Below, one piece after another: positions 7,479 through 18,103 of a stretch of DNA of 64,000 bases. A program made the position numbers and the translations under genes. Where the stretch lies: assembly GCA_900045905.1 (NCBI GenBank), contig FCNS01000004.1, forward strand, positions 124,001 to 188,000. The letters are read 5' to 3'. The notes below the pieces were generated by a model, which saw nothing but the letters and a program-made list of their open reading frames with translations, had not been told where the DNA came from and searched no databases. Every line of letters begins with the position of its first letter. Position 1 is the first letter of the stretch. This DNA comes from Clostridiales bacterium CHKCI001. GTDB lineage: Bacteria > Bacillota > Clostridia > Lachnospirales > Lachnospiraceae.

Positions 7479-8417
7479 CTAACATTCTATTTTTGTATTT
7501 TCCAATCGAGAATATTGATTTTTAATCAATAAATCTCCAGTTTTTCCTCTGCTTGACAATTTACTGCCAATACTGCGTTTTCCTGATACAGGAAAAATCT
7601 CAAAGTCCTTATAAAGATCTGTAAAAAATGTATCCTCTTCATTTACTGACTGAGGATCTGAATTACTGAGCAAAATTGCCGCCCCTAATTTATCTGCTTC
7701 TTTCGCCCAATTTCCCAAACGAATTTGGTCTTCGTCATTAAATGCATCTTTTGTAAAGTCAGTAAATGCAACTGCCTTATTTACTGGACGATAGGGAGGA
7801 TCTACATAAATAAATGTACGACTTGTGATATATGGAGTTAATGTATCAAAATCCTGCTGCAAGATTCTGACATTTTTTAAAACCTCCCCAGCAAGGTACA
7901 TGTTTTCAAAATCAAAGTTTATACTTTTTATACGATTAAATGGAACGTTAAAATCTCCTTTTCGATTTTCGCGATATAATCCGTTAAAGCATGTACGATT
8001 TAAAAAAAGCATATGAGCTGCAATAATTAATTCATCTTCTTTTCCCCATATTTCTTTTTTCTTTCTATGATTCATTCGATCACGCTTTTCATAATACATT
8101 CTTTCCTGTTCTTCAGGAGTCATCAGATTATAAACTCTTTGCCACTCTTCCAGAATACTGATCAAACGACTGACATTTCTCTGCATAACACGATAACAGG
8201 TAATTAACACCTTATTAATATCATTAATCGTTACTTCTACCAAATCATAGTGAGACAATAAATCAAATAATACCGCTCCAGCTCCAACACAAGGTTCCAT
8301 ATAACGGTTAATTGTTCCATCTTCCAATCCTTCTGGATAATATTCCCGAAGAATTGGCAGCATCTGTGTTTTTCCTCCTGCCCATTTTAAAAATGGTTTT
8401 GGTTCCCTATTGTACAT
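7479..8417 (-). CDS. dam: Adenine-specific DNA methyltransferase, Dam/DpnM (D12) class
   Basis: The protein has 312 residues. It carries the FLKWAGGKTQ AdoMet motif at the N-terminus (residues 8-17), EPCVGAGAV, and the catalytic DPPYRP motif at about 205-210. The D12 class, which includes Dam and M.DpnII, makes N6-methyladenine, usually at GATC; the target here is inferred. The start is placed at the ATG with GAGGA 8 bases upstream; an ORF start 45 bases further upstream has no such site. No restriction nuclease gene is nearby, so this is probably an orphan methylase in the lepA-hemW operon. Confidence 0.9.
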   Translation of the reverse strand: MYNREPKPFLKWAGGKTQMLPILREYYPEGLEDGTINRYMEPCVGAGAVLFDLLSHYDLVEVTINDINKVLITCYRVMQRNVSRLISILEEWQRVYNLMTPEEQERMYYEKRDRMNHRKKKEIWGKEDELIIAAHMLFLNRTCFNGLYRENRKGDFNVPFNRIKSINFDFENMYLAGEVLKNVRILQQDFDTLTPYITSRTFIYVDPPYRPVNKAVAFTDFTKDAFNDEDQIRLGNWAKEADKLGAAILLSNSDPQSVNEEDTFFTDLYKDFEIFPVSGKRSIGSKLSSRGKTGDLLIKNQYSRLENTKIEC

Positions 8418-8510
8418 ATGCATTTCCTCACTAAAGTGTTTTATACTCTTATTATACAGCAAAATATTCCTTCTGCAAAGTCTTCAATATAATAGAATCA
8501 TGAAAATAAA

Positions 8511-9686
8511 TCATTCAATTAAAAATTCTGACAATACATAGTTACTAATGTCAATGCCCTTTTCCGTCAGATAAATCCGATCTTCTTCAAAATCAATTAA
8601 ATGAAACTCCTTCATTTTTTTGGTTACCGTCCCATAAATGGAATCATAACTTATCCCAAACGTTTCTTTAAATTTATTGATAGAGATCCCTTTTATACAA
8701 CGAAGCCCCAAGAACATAAATTCTTCCATTTGTTCTTTTAATGATAAAACAGTAACCTCTTCCCACAATTGTTCTGGTTTGGACGCCTGCATCATATATT
8801 TTTGAAGATCGCTGCAATTATGATATCGAATATGATCTACCATAGAAGACGCTCCCAAACCAAAACCAATATAGTTGGTTCCATCCCAGTAACAAAGATT
8901 ATGCCTGCATTCATATCCTGGTTTTGCATAATTGGAGATCTCATAGCGATAATATCCGCTTTGCTCCAATCGTTCTTTTGTTCTTTGATACATCATTCGT
9001 TCGCTATCTTCATCTGGAAGTCCAAAACCAGAAGAATATTTCTCATAAAATGGAGTTCCTTCTTCAATAATCAAGCTATAGGCAGAAATATGCTCTGGCT
9101 CTAATAACAACACCTTTTGCAATGTTTGCTCATAGGATTCTTCTGTCTGTCCTGGCAATGCAGACATTAAATCAATATTGATATTAGAAAATCCCAACTT
9201 TCTAGCTAAAGAAAAACTTTCCAAGAAATCTTCCCAACTATGAATGCGTCCAAGTTTCTTTAAGTCTTCATTATTGGCAGACTGGAGACCAAAACTAAGT
9301 CGATTAATTCCTGCTTTTCGATAACAATTTAACTTTTCTTCATCCACTGTACCTGGGTTACATTCGATTGTAATTTCCATATCTTCTGAAAAATGAAACT
9401 TATGACGCAGTTCATTTAAAATTGCGGCAATTTCTTCTCCACAAATCAAGGAAGGGGTTCCTCCCCCAAAAAATACACTTGTCACAATGGATTCTTCTTT
9501 TTCCTCTGGAACACCTAGATTTTTCGTCAGAAGTGATTTCTTATAGTTTCGGATCTCTTGACAAATCGCTTTCCCATAAGCCTCCTGTGTTTTCTCTGTG
9601 GCAGGAACTGAGAGAAAATCACAGTACAGGCATTTTTTTACACAGAATGGTATATGAATATAAATTGCAAGTGCTTTACTTTTCAT
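8511..9686 (-). CDS. hemW: Radical SAM heme chaperone HemW
   Basis: The protein has 391 residues. The radical SAM cluster motif [10 protein letters not shown] (about residues 16-25) has Phe after the third Cys pair region, as in HemW and not the fourth Cys of HemN. GGGTPS and [11 protein letters not shown] follow, with a C-terminal HemN-C-like winged domain. HemW inserts heme into respiratory enzymes and is not a coproporphyrinogen oxidase. The ATG overlaps the lepA stop by 11 bp (ATGAAAAGTAA), the usual lepA-hemW arrangement in Firmicutes, so translation is probably coupled. Confidence 0.95.
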   Translation of the reverse strand: MKSKALAIYIHIPFCVKKCLYCDFLSVPATEKTQEAYGKAICQEIRNYKKSLLTKNLGVPEEKEESIVTSVFFGGGTPSLICGEEIAAILNELRHKFHFSEDMEITIECNPGTVDEEKLNCYRKAGINRLSFGLQSANNEDLKKLGRIHSWEDFLESFSLARKLGFSNINIDLMSALPGQTEESYEQTLQKVLLLEPEHISAYSLIIEEGTPFYEKYSSGFGLPDEDSERMMYQRTKERLEQSGYYRYEISNYAKPGYECRHNLCYWDGTNYIGFGLGASSMVDHIRYHNCSDLQKYMMQASKPEQLWEEVTVLSLKEQMEEFMFLGLRCIKGISINKFKETFGISYDSIYGTVTKKMKEFHLIDFEEDRIYLTEKGIDISNYVLSEFLIE

Positions 9687-11490
9687 CTAACTTCAACACA
9701 CTCATAAACGCTTTTTGAGGAATTTCTACATTTCCAACCATACGCATTCGCTTCTTTCCTTCCTTCTGCTTTTCCAGAAGCTTTCTCTTACGGCTAATAT
9801 CTCCTCCGTAACATTTCGCAAGTACATCTTTGCGCATTGCTTTTACTGTTTCTCTCGCAATAATCTTACTTCCAATCGCCGCCTGAATTGGAATCTCAAA
9901 AAGCTGACGTGGAATTTCTTCTTTCAGTTTTTCACACATCTTCCTGCCTCTTTCATAGGCATTTCCTGCAAATACAATAAAGGACAACGCATCGACTTCT
10001 TCTTTATTTACCAAAATATCTAATTTCACAAGTTCTGAGCGTGCATAACCTTTCATTTCATAATCAAATGATGCATAGCCTCTAGAGCGAGACTTTAACG
10101 CATCAAAGAAGTCATAAATAATTTCATTTAATGGAAGATCGTAGCGCAGCAACGCTCTTGTTTCTTCCATATATTCCATTCCAAGATAAATTCCTCTGCG
10201 CTCCTGGCATAAATCCATAATTGCACCGATAAATTCCGATGTCACCATAATTTCCGCAGAAACCATTGGTTCTTCCATATAATCAATCTCAGAAGGATCT
10301 GGCATATTCGATGGATTTGTTAATTCTATCATTGTACCATCTGTTTTATGAATCCGATATACAACGCCTGGAGCCGTTGTTACAAGATCTAAATTATACT
10401 CTCTTTCCAAACGTTCTTGGATAATTTCTAAATGCAGCAATCCTAAAAATCCACAGCGAAAACCAAACCCAAGTGCAATGGATGTCTCTGGCTCAAATTG
10501 GAGAGAAGCATCATTTAATTGGAGCTTTTCTAATGCATCTCTCAAATCTCCATATTTTGCTCCATCTGCTGGATAAACACCACAATATACCATTGGATTT
10601 ACTTTCTTATATCCAGGCAAAGGCTCTGACGCCATATGATCGGTTCTTGTAATCGTATCCCCTACCATAGTATCTCTTACATTTTTGATACTAGCTGTAA
10701 TATATCCAACCATGCCAGCACTTAATTCTTCACATGGAATAAATTGTCCAGCTCCAAAATATCCTACTTCTACCACTTCTGCAGTTGCTCCAGTCGCCAT
10801 CATTTTAATCGGGGTTCCCTTACTCACACAACCTTCTTTAATTCTGCAAAATACGATAACACCTTTATACGGATCATATACCGAATCAAAAATCAATGCT
10901 TTCAATGGTGCATCTGGATCTCCCTTTGGAGCAGGTATCTTTTCCACAATTTGTTCCAATACCTCATCAATATTTAAACCTGTTTTAGCTGAAATACGAG
11001 GTGCATCTTGTGCTTCAATTCCAATCACATCTTCAATCTCATTCACAACTCGGTCTGGATCGGCACTTGGAAGGTCTATCTTATTAATAACTGGAAAAAC
11101 ATCCAAATCATGATCCAATGCCAAATACACATTTGCCAATGTCTGTGCTTCAATTCCCTGTGCAGCATCCACGACTAAAATCGCACCGTCACAAGCTGCT
11201 AAGCTTCTAGAAACTTCATAATTAAAATCTACATGTCCTGGAGTATCAATTAAATTAAAAATATACTCCTCTCCATTTTTTGCTTTATATACAATGCGGA
11301 CTGCCTGGGATTTAATCGTAATTCCACGTTCCCGCTCTAATTCCATATTATCAAGTACCTGAGCCTGCATTTCACGGCTCGTCAGCAAACCTGTCTTTTC
11401 AATAATACGATCTGCCAATGTAGACTTTCCATGATCAATATGGGCAATAATACAAAAATTTCGAATTTTGCTTTGATCAATATGAGCCAT
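9676..11490 (-). CDS. lepA: Elongation factor 4 (LepA)
   Basis: This is a ribosome-associated GTPase acting on translation intermediates and 30S assembly. The protein has 604 residues, normal for the family. G1 is AHIDHGKST (16-24), the switch II region is DTPGHVDF, and NKIDLP is G4. The C-terminal LepA-specific domain includes [21 protein letters not shown] in two pieces (about 560-585). AGGAGG lies 7 bases before the ATG. It is the first gene of the probable lepA-hemW-dam-PHP-yerC operon. Confidence 0.98.
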   Translation of the reverse strand: MAHIDQSKIRNFCIIAHIDHGKSTLADRIIEKTGLLTSREMQAQVLDNMELERERGITIKSQAVRIVYKAKNGEEYIFNLIDTPGHVDFNYEVSRSLAACDGAILVVDAAQGIEAQTLANVYLALDHDLDVFPVINKIDLPSADPDRVVNEIEDVIGIEAQDAPRISAKTGLNIDEVLEQIVEKIPAPKGDPDAPLKALIFDSVYDPYKGVIVFCRIKEGCVSKGTPIKMMATGATAEVVEVGYFGAGQFIPCEELSAGMVGYITASIKNVRDTMVGDTITRTDHMASEPLPGYKKVNPMVYCGVYPADGAKYGDLRDALEKLQLNDASLQFEPETSIALGFGFRCGFLGLLHLEIIQERLEREYNLDLVTTAPGVVYRIHKTDGTMIELTNPSNMPDPSEIDYMEEPMVSAEIMVTSEFIGAIMDLCQERRGIYLGMEYMEETRALLRYDLPLNEIIYDFFDALKSRSRGYASFDYEMKGYARSELVKLDILVNKEEVDALSFIVFAGNAYERGRKMCEKLKEEIPRQLFEIPIQAAIGSKIIARETVKAMRKDVLAKCYGGDISRKRKLLEKQKEGKKRMRMVGNVEIPQKAFMSVLKLDEK

Positions 11491-11580
11491 CGTTACCTCC
11501 TGTTATTTCGCTTATAACTTATGTTACAAATAGATTCGTTTTGTAAGTATAGCATAAATATAGGAAAGCTTCAAGAGTAA

Positions 11581-11604
11581 GAGGGGCTGTTACAACAGCC
11601 CCTC
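11581..11604. terminator. GC-rich hairpin between ackA and lepA
   Basis: GAGGGGCTGTT and AACAGCCCCTC form an 11-bp perfect stem around two bases. It lies in the 182-bp gap between the ackA stop and the lepA start. It has no clear T-run on the minus strand; it may be a transcription pause or a second-line terminator. Confidence 0.5.
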
Positions 11605-11626
11605 TGTATTTATTATCGTGATATGC

Positions 11627-11655
11627 AAAAGAAAGCTCCAGTGGAGGTTTCTTTT
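11627..11655 (-). terminator. ackA terminator
   Basis: AAAAGAAAGCTC and GAGGTTTCTTTT form a 12-bp stem with one mismatch and the loop CAGTG. On the minus strand the stem ends in TTTCTTTT, 18 bp after the ackA stop. A closely similar hairpin occurs at 50024-50044. Confidence 0.75.
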
Positions 11656-11672
11656 GTTCTTATTTTGATCTT

Positions 11673-12863
11673 TTATTTTACTAATGCAACGGTTTCACGA
11701 GCAATCGCCAGCTCTTCATTTGTAGGAACAACCATCACCGTTGTCTTAGAATCTTCGGTACTAATAATACATTCTTCTCCACGAACTTTATTCTTTTCTG
11801 AATCAATTGTCACACCCAAATAACCCAAATACTCTCCTACTAATGCACGAACTACTCCGTCATTCTCTCCAACCCCTGCGGTAAAGGCAATTGCATCAAC
11901 ACCATTCATAGCAGCAGTGTAAGCACCAATATATTTTGCAACACTGTAACAAAATACTTCAATTGCAGCCTTAGCACGTGGATTACCAGCATCCATTGCA
12001 GCTCCCAAATCACGGAAATCGCTCGATACACCTGATAAGCCTTGTACACCTGATTTCTTATTTAAAACAGATGTAACTTCCGCTAACGTAAGATTTTCCT
12101 TGTTTGCAATAAACTCTAAGATGGCTGGATCAATACATCCACTTCTTGTTCCCATTGGAACACCTTCTAATGGAGTCAATCCCATCGAGGTATCAACCGA
12201 TTTACCATACTTTATAGCAGTAATGGAAGAACCATTTCCTAAATGGCATACAATGATCTTTAAATCTTCTGGCTTCTTTTGGAGTATTTCTGCTGCCCGT
12301 TTGGATACAAAACTATGGCTTGTACCATGGAAACCATAACGTCTTACACCATATTTTTCATAATACTCATATGGAAGTCCATATAAGTATGCCTTTTCTG
12401 GCATTGTTTGATGAAATGCTGTATCAAATACACCTACCATTGGTACATTTGGCATAAGCTCTTTGCACGCATTAATACCAATTAAATTGGCTGGGTTATG
12501 AAGTGGTGCTAAATCATTACATGCTTCGATTTCCTTAATCACTTCGTCATTTAATAATGTAGCCTCTGCAAATTTCTCACCACCATGCACAATACGGTGT
12601 CCAACTGCTCCAATCTCGTCCAAGGATGCAATGACTCCATTCTCTTTGTCTGTTAACTGCTCTAATACAAGGCTAACTGCTGCAGTATGTGTTGGCATAG
12701 CTACTTCTAAACTAACCTTCTCTTTGCCTGTTGGTTTGTGTGTTAAACGTCCATCAATTCCAATTCTTTCACAAAGTCCTTTCGCCAAAACCCCTTCTGT
12801 TTGAGCATCAATCAATTGATATTTCAATGATGAACTTCCACAATTAATTACTAATACCTTCAT
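11673..12863 (-). CDS. ackA: Acetate kinase
   Basis: The enzyme interconverts acetyl phosphate plus ADP and acetate plus ATP, giving substrate-level ATP in fermentation. The protein has 396 residues. The signatures are [15 protein letters not shown] at the start, [29 protein letters not shown] and FTAGVGEN. The start is the ATG at 12863 with AGGAGG 6 bases before it; an upstream in-frame start lacks homology. No pta gene is adjacent. A good promoter lies 37-65 bp upstream, so the gene is probably transcribed alone. Confidence 0.98.
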   Translation of the reverse strand: MKVLVINCGSSSLKYQLIDAQTEGVLAKGLCERIGIDGRLTHKPTGKEKVSLEVAMPTHTAAVSLVLEQLTDKENGVIASLDEIGAVGHRIVHGGEKFAEATLLNDEVIKEIEACNDLAPLHNPANLIGINACKELMPNVPMVGVFDTAFHQTMPEKAYLYGLPYEYYEKYGVRRYGFHGTSHSFVSKRAAEILQKKPEDLKIIVCHLGNGSSITAIKYGKSVDTSMGLTPLEGVPMGTRSGCIDPAILEFIANKENLTLAEVTSVLNKKSGVQGLSGVSSDFRDLGAAMDAGNPRAKAAIEVFCYSVAKYIGAYTAAMNGVDAIAFTAGVGENDGVVRALVGEYLGYLGVTIDSEKNKVRGEECIISTEDSKTTVMVVPTNEELAIARETVALVK

Positions 12864-12899
12864 GTTTACCTCCTGTTTTTTGCTTTTTACCACATCTTT

Positions 12900-12928
12900 A
12901 TTTTACTCCCAAATTTCCATAATGTAAA
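12900..12928 (-). promoter_or_regulatory. Sigma-A-type promoter of ackA
   Basis: On the minus strand TTTACA (12923-12928) is followed after exactly 17 bp by TAAAAT (12900-12905). Transcription would start near 12893, about 30 bp before the ackA ATG. Confidence 0.7.
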
Positions 12929-12955
12929 GCGATTATCTAGAGTATTTTATATAAC

Positions 12956-12994
12956 AATTGGCCTGATAGTCTTAACGAAACTATCAAGCCAATT
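12956..12994 (-). terminator. Terminator after the amidase gene
   Basis: AATTGGCCTGATAGT and ACTATCAAGCCAATT pair over 15 positions with one mismatch. The hairpin lies between the amidase stop and the ackA promoter. Confidence 0.75.
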
Positions 12995-13054
12995 GCCAGT
13001 ATCTTATTTTTTATAATTTTTTTCTTCCTCTTTCAAATAAGATGCAATTCTATA

Positions 13055-13918
13055 CTACTGAATTTCTGGGTTTGCTTCCATATATGCTTTTACATCTTGT
13101 TTTAATTGTTCCCATGCATCCTCATGAACAACATAGTATTTTGGACAATCTTTTCCTGTAACATCGAAATGCCGAATTACATCTTCTGACGTTAAATCAA
13201 ACTGTTCGAGTAACCAGGCTGTCAGTTTAATTACCGATTGGTATGTAACATCATTAAACTTTCCTTCCCAGTCTGGATGACAAACTTCAATCGAAATTGT
13301 ATCATCATTCCGCCAATTCGTACAATAGGACTTTTCGTCAATCGGCACACACTGAATGATCTCTCCTTCCAATCCTACTACAAAATGAGAGCTTGCTTTT
13401 ACTCCTTCAGGATTTGCAGCTGGATCTGCCAGGTTTGAGAAATAACTACGGTTATTCTGTGCACTTGTACCTGCATTTGCAACCCAATGAATAACCACAT
13501 TCTTGACTTTTTTTAATGGAGTCCCTGGTCTAGAAAATTCATTTACGTCAAGTAATTGCTGATCAATCCAACTTGGAATTGGAATATTTTTCTTTGCATA
13601 TTCTTCTGTTGTCTCAACTGGTGCTGTAGTTTGTGTCTGATCCCCTGATGTATGTCCTCCTAAATTAGAATCATCCGGATTAGAAAAGAAAACTTTCTTT
13701 CCCACAAATATCATGAGTATAATAACGGCAATCCCCACACCTCCAACAACCAAACGCCTGCGTAGCATTCTTTGGCGTTCTCTTTTCATTCTCTCTATTC
13801 TTCGTCTAATTCGCTCTTCTCTTGCTCGTTTTAATTCTTTTTCATACTGATCTTCTTGTTGTGTATTATTATTCTGTATCTGGTTGCGAAAACGTTCCGC
13901 CCTTGTTTTTTGATCCAT
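13055..13918 (-). CDS. Membrane-anchored N-acetylmuramoyl-L-alanine amidase
   Basis: The protein has 287 residues. A strongly basic, helical cytoplasmic N-terminus (about residues 1-55, Arg/Lys/Glu-rich) is followed by one membrane helix (about 56-76), a Thr-rich linker, and an Amidase_2/PGRP domain (about 115-280). Zinc ligands are visible as VVIHWVAN (first His) and RHFDVTGKDCP (second His and Cys). The enzyme should cleave the amide between MurNAc and the stem peptide outside the cell. GAGGAG lies 7 bases before the chosen ATG; a start 21 bases upstream has no ribosome site. A stand-alone housekeeping or cell-wall remodelling role is inferred. Confidence 0.9.
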   Translation of the reverse strand: MDQKTRAERFRNQIQNNNTQQEDQYEKELKRAREERIRRRIERMKRERQRMLRRRLVVGGVGIAVIILMIFVGKKVFFSNPDDSNLGGHTSGDQTQTTAPVETTEEYAKKNIPIPSWIDQQLLDVNEFSRPGTPLKKVKNVVIHWVANAGTSAQNNRSYFSNLADPAANPEGVKASSHFVVGLEGEIIQCVPIDEKSYCTNWRNDDTISIEVCHPDWEGKFNDVTYQSVIKLTAWLLEQFDLTSEDVIRHFDVTGKDCPKYYVVHEDAWEQLKQDVKAYMEANPEIQ

Positions 13919-14077
13919 ACTAAATCTCCTCAACCACAAATTTCTTCATTCTTCCGAAATTCTCATTTACTTTTATCCAATGGTATACTACAATATAGAA
14001 TGATAATGAATTTTAAAACTATTGTCAACTAGATTTCATACTTTTTTTGAATTGATTTACTGAATTCAATTCTTTTA

Positions 14078-14176
14078 TGATATACTATTCTACGTATAAC
14101 CAGAGGGAAGTTTCGTTGGTTCGCGTGCAGCGGCCAATGGAAATACACATGTTCACAAAATGGTCAACTTCTTTTT
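14078..14176 (+). promoter_or_regulatory. Extended -10 promoter and structured leader of the glycosyltransferase gene
   Basis: TGATATACT at 14078-14086 is an extended -10. The leader then holds TTGG-tt-CGC-gtgca-GCG-g-CCAA (14116-14137) inside a larger arm GAAGTT (14107-14112) / AACTTC (14166-14171) that runs into TTTTT (14172-14176). This looks like a terminator-like structure 74 bp before the start codon. No known riboswitch class is recognised. Confidence 0.45.
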
Positions 14177-14249
14177 GTATATTAGATAAGTATATCATTT
14201 TGAATGCTTTTTTGGCAAATAATCATTATTTTTAAGAAAGGAATTTTTT

Positions 14250-15209
14250 ATGAAAACAATTGACCTGGTAGTTCCTTGTTACAACGAGGAGGAGGTCCTT
14301 TCCGTTTTTTATGAGGAAACGAGTAAAGTGGTGAATCAGATTAGTAATTATCAATTTCATTATATTCTCGTTGACGATGGCAGTCGAGATAAAACTCTCA
14401 CCGTTATGCAAGAGCTGGCTTCTCGACACTCTGAAATCACCTATTTATCCTTTTCTCGTAACTTCGGTAAAGAATCTGCTATGTACGCAGGATTAAAGCA
14501 CTCTATTGGTGACTATGTCATCGTTATGGATGCTGACTTACAACACCCACCAACTATGATCCCCGATATGATCCAAGGTATTGAAGAAGGTTATGATTGC
14601 GTTGCTGCCCGTCGTAGTAACCGCAATGGAGAATCTCCAATCCGTAGTTTTTTTTCTCGTCAATTTTATAAACTCAGCAATCATATGAGTGATGTCAAGA
14701 TGGCCTATGGAGCTGTAGACTTTCGTATGATGACTCGTCAAATGGTAGACTCCATATTAGAGTTATCCGAAGTACAGCGTTTTTCAAAAGGTATTTTTAT
14801 GTGGGTTGGTTATAATACCAAATGGATTCCATATGAAAATGTAGAACGAACACTGGGAACCACAAAATGGAATTTTTGGAGTCTATTTAAATATGCAGTG
14901 GATGGAATTACCTCTTTTTCTGTAGCTCCACTTCATATGGTTTCTGGAATGGGATTTATTATCTCTATCATCGCTTTTATTTATATCATTGTTACATTGA
15001 TCCAAACACTTTGTTTTGGAATTGCTGTGCCTGGATACGTGACAACACTATGTGCTGTTCTATTTTTAGGAGGAATCATTGAATTTTCCATCGGCATTCT
15101 AGGAGAATATATTTCTCGAATTTATATGGAAACAAAAGATCGACCAATCTATATTATTAAAACTTCAAATTTAAAAGAAATAAAGAAATCCTCTGAGCAG
15201 GATAAATGA
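14250..15209 (+). CDS. Polyprenyl-phosphate glycosyltransferase, GtrB/CsbB type
   Basis: The protein has 319 residues. The GT2 catalytic domain shows DLVVPCYNEEEVL (4-16), VDDGSRDKT (about 47-55) and DADLQHPP (about 93-100). Two C-terminal membrane helices (about 230-250 and 265-290) are typical of CsbB/GtrB, which transfer a sugar from a nucleotide sugar to undecaprenyl phosphate on the inner face. The next gene, 11 bp downstream, is YfhO. The CsbB/YfhO pair is the known Gram-positive three-component route for adding sugars to lipoteichoic or other surface glycopolymers. AAAGGA precedes the ATG. The sugar is not predictable. Confidence 0.9.
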   Translation: MKTIDLVVPCYNEEEVLSVFYEETSKVVNQISNYQFHYILVDDGSRDKTLTVMQELASRHSEITYLSFSRNFGKESAMYAGLKHSIGDYVIVMDADLQHPPTMIPDMIQGIEEGYDCVAARRSNRNGESPIRSFFSRQFYKLSNHMSDVKMAYGAVDFRMMTRQMVDSILELSEVQRFSKGIFMWVGYNTKWIPYENVERTLGTTKWNFWSLFKYAVDGITSFSVAPLHMVSGMGFIISIIAFIYIIVTLIQTLCFGIAVPGYVTTLCAVLFLGGIIEFSIGILGEYISRIYMETKDRPIYIIKTSNLKEIKKSSEQDK

Positions 15210-15220
15210 GGAGATTTTAA

Positions 15221-18082
15221 ATGATTAGAAAAAAAGATTTTTGGAAAAATTCTGCCCCTTATCTCTGTGCTTTTTTTATTCCAATTATTGTAATGATTGC
15301 AGTTTTTATCCAGAGAGGAATTTTTCCATTTGGTGAAATGAGCTTTCTTCGGACAGATTTATATCATCAATATGCTCCATTTTTTCAGGAAATGAAAAAG
15401 AAACTAACCGAAGGCGGAAGCTTTTTCTATAGCTGGGACATCGGCATGGGAACGAATTTCATGGCTCTATTTGCCTACTATTTAGCTAGTCCACTCAATT
15501 GGCTGCTTTATTTATGTCCTAGAGATTATATTATTGAATTTATCACATACTTTATCGTAATTAAAATTGGACTTTCCAGTCTCTCTATGACCTATTACTT
15601 AATTCAGCACAATGGAAAGCGTGATTTTGGAGCTGCTTTTTTCGGTATTTTTTACGGGCTTAGCGGTTATATGGCTGCCTACAGCTGGAATATTATGTGG
15701 TTAGATTGTATTCTCTTATTTCCACTTGTTATACTTGGTTTGGAGCGACTTGTACATCGGGATAAATGCTTTTTATATTGCATTACACTTGGACTTTGCA
15801 TTTTATCAAATTATTATATTTCCATTATGATTTGCATTTTCCTTGTAATTTATTTCTTAGTCCAGTTACTTTTAGCTTCTTGCCACGGAATTCAATACTT
15901 GAAAAAAATCGGCGAATTTGCACTTTACTCTCTACTTGCAGGAGGGCTTGCAGCCATCGTGCTGCTTCCAGAAATCTATGCGTTGCAGACAACTGCTTCT
16001 AGTAGTATCAGCTTTCCTCAGACGGTCATAAGTTATTTTTCTATTTTTGACATGATAGCCAGACACCTTGTTGATGTAGAAGTGCATATTGGTTTGGATC
16101 ATTGGCCAAATATTTATTGTGGTGTTGCGATTTTATTTTTAATACCACTGTATATTCTAAACCGAAGAGTCAACTTTTATGAGAAATTTCTTTATTGTTT
16201 CTTGTTGCTCTTCTTCTATTTAAGTTTCAGCAATAATGTTCTAAATTTCATTTGGCATGGACTTCATTTTCCAAACTCACTTCCTGCCAGACAATCGTTT
16301 ATTTATATTTTTCTTATTTTGTCTATGGCATGGCAAGGTTATGATGGAATTCGCTCCCGGAGCATCAAACAGATCATTGGATGTATGTGGTTAGCAATTG
16401 TTTTCACTATTTTTGCTGAAAAACTTATAACAGAGGAATTCTTCAGTTGGCATGTTTATTATGTAAGTATCTTATTTTTAGCTCTTTACGGAGGAATCGC
16501 TTATTTATACCGCAAGGAACAGCTTACAAACCGATTGGCAGCTGCCCTTGTACTTTCTCTTGTAACAGTGGAATCATTCCTTAACACAACTACTACAAGC
16601 GTAACAACAACTAGCCGTACTGCCTATGTACAAGATGATACTGCAACTCGAACTATGCTTGCATCGATAAAAGAAGAAGAACCTGAATTTTATCGTGTTG
16701 AGAAAACAAAAATCCGTACCAAAAATGATGGAGCTTGGTTAGATTATCCTTCAATTTCTATTTTTTCTTCTACTGCAAATGCCAAACTAACTGATTTCTT
16801 TAAAGTTTTTGGTTTGGAATCTTCCACCAATGCTTATGGATCCATTGGCTCTACATTCCTTTCTAACATGATTTTTGGTGTAAAATACAATATTTCAAAC
16901 CAAGAATTAGAAGAAACAGATGCCCGTGAATTGTATGCAGAACAAGATGGAGTATATATTTATAAAAACAACTATACACTTCCGCTCGGTTTTCTTGTAC
17001 AAGAAGATTTTAATGAGGTTTGGTCCACTGACGGTGCTACTCCATTTGAGAACTTAAATTCTTTTGCAGAAGTTTCCGCTGGAATATTAGATCTTTATAC
17101 TTTAATTAATACAGATTTCATCGATGCGTCTACCTATTCTGTTACCGTAAACAAAGATGGATATACCTATTTATATGTAAACCGATTCGGTCCAAATGAA
17201 GTGGAAGTAACCGATTCTGCTGGCAACACTACTTCTTATGACAACTTGAACCGCGGATATATTCTAGATATGGGATACCGTAAAGCTGGAGATGTTTTGA
17301 CAATCAAAAATACCGATGAAGAGGGTGCAGATAAAACATTAACCGTCAGTGCTTATCAGATGAATGAGGACAAACTAAAAAGAGTATATGATGTTTTAAG
17401 CCGCACGCCAATGACGGTTGACAATTATAGCGATACTTATATTGACGCTCATGTCACAACAGAACATGATGGACTGTTATTAACAAGTATTCCTTATGAT
17501 ACTGGATGGACTGTTACGGTTGACGGGGACGTTGTAACCCCTGAAAAATTTGGAGATGCTTTTATTGCTCTTCCTCTTACAACTGGTTCTCATACTTTGA
17601 CATTTTCTTACTTACCAGCTGGCATTACGGAAGGAACCATCCTTACGTTTAGTTCTCTTGCGATATTAATTGCACTCTATCTCATTACATTATTTTGGAA
17701 TCGCCATAAAAAGTATCAAACCCAAAAGGAATTCGATTCCACAAATAGTGAAGAATTATTTTTGCCAGACGATGCAGAAGAAGATGCCGTTGACCGACAT
17801 CATGTAGAAGAAGTTTTAAGAGAAAAACGAACGGGCGAACTTCCTACAAACGAAGAGTTAATGTCAGGCCGTCCATTGACCGAAGCAGAATTTGCTACAT
17901 CAATACAAGAACAATTAGGTAAAATGTTCTCTGAAGAACCAAAAACAACCCAATTGCCAAACTCCAAGATCTCTGATGATACAATTGCAGTTCCATCGGA
18001 TCTTAACACAACCGCATCGGAGTCATTGGATCATACAACCGTGATCCCTGACCCCAAAAAACATTCTGATACTACATTATAA
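15221..18082 (+). CDS. yfhO: YfhO-family membrane glycosyltransferase
   Basis: The protein has 953 residues: about a dozen membrane helices in the first 460, a large extracellular beta-rich part (about 470-805), a last helix (about 806-826), and a 125-residue cytoplasmic tail rich in Glu, Thr and Ser. The early TDLYHQYAPF and WDIGMGTNF motifs fit the YfhO family, whose members use undecaprenyl-linked sugars to decorate cell-wall polymers outside the cell. It lies directly after its likely partner GtrB/CsbB gene, with GAGGAG before the ATG. The long charged tail is longer than expected for the family and may carry regulatory contacts; that is inference. Confidence 0.85.
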   Translation: MIRKKDFWKNSAPYLCAFFIPIIVMIAVFIQRGIFPFGEMSFLRTDLYHQYAPFFQEMKKKLTEGGSFFYSWDIGMGTNFMALFAYYLASPLNWLLYLCPRDYIIEFITYFIVIKIGLSSLSMTYYLIQHNGKRDFGAAFFGIFYGLSGYMAAYSWNIMWLDCILLFPLVILGLERLVHRDKCFLYCITLGLCILSNYYISIMICIFLVIYFLVQLLLASCHGIQYLKKIGEFALYSLLAGGLAAIVLLPEIYALQTTASSSISFPQTVISYFSIFDMIARHLVDVEVHIGLDHWPNIYCGVAILFLIPLYILNRRVNFYEKFLYCFLLLFFYLSFSNNVLNFIWHGLHFPNSLPARQSFIYIFLILSMAWQGYDGIRSRSIKQIIGCMWLAIVFTIFAEKLITEEFFSWHVYYVSILFLALYGGIAYLYRKEQLTNRLAAALVLSLVTVESFLNTTTTSVTTTSRTAYVQDDTATRTMLASIKEEEPEFYRVEKTKIRTKNDGAWLDYPSISIFSSTANAKLTDFFKVFGLESSTNAYGSIGSTFLSNMIFGVKYNISNQELEETDARELYAEQDGVYIYKNNYTLPLGFLVQEDFNEVWSTDGATPFENLNSFAEVSAGILDLYTLINTDFIDASTYSVTVNKDGYTYLYVNRFGPNEVEVTDSAGNTTSYDNLNRGYILDMGYRKAGDVLTIKNTDEEGADKTLTVSAYQMNEDKLKRVYDVLSRTPMTVDNYSDTYIDAHVTTEHDGLLLTSIPYDTGWTVTVDGDVVTPEKFGDAFIALPLTTGSHTLTFSYLPAGITEGTILTFSSLAILIALYLITLFWNRHKKYQTQKEFDSTNSEELFLPDDAEEDAVDRHHVEEVLREKRTGELPTNEELMSGRPLTEAEFATSIQEQLGKMFSEEPKTTQLPNSKISDDTIAVPSDLNTTASESLDHTTVIPDPKKHSDTTL

Positions 18083-18103
18083 TACAAATAGGAGGACCTT
18101 ATT

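Noticed and set aside
7479-8417. Restriction-modification or defence system around the adenine methylase
   Set aside because: No nuclease or specificity gene is adjacent; neighbours are housekeeping genes, so an orphan methylase is more likely.
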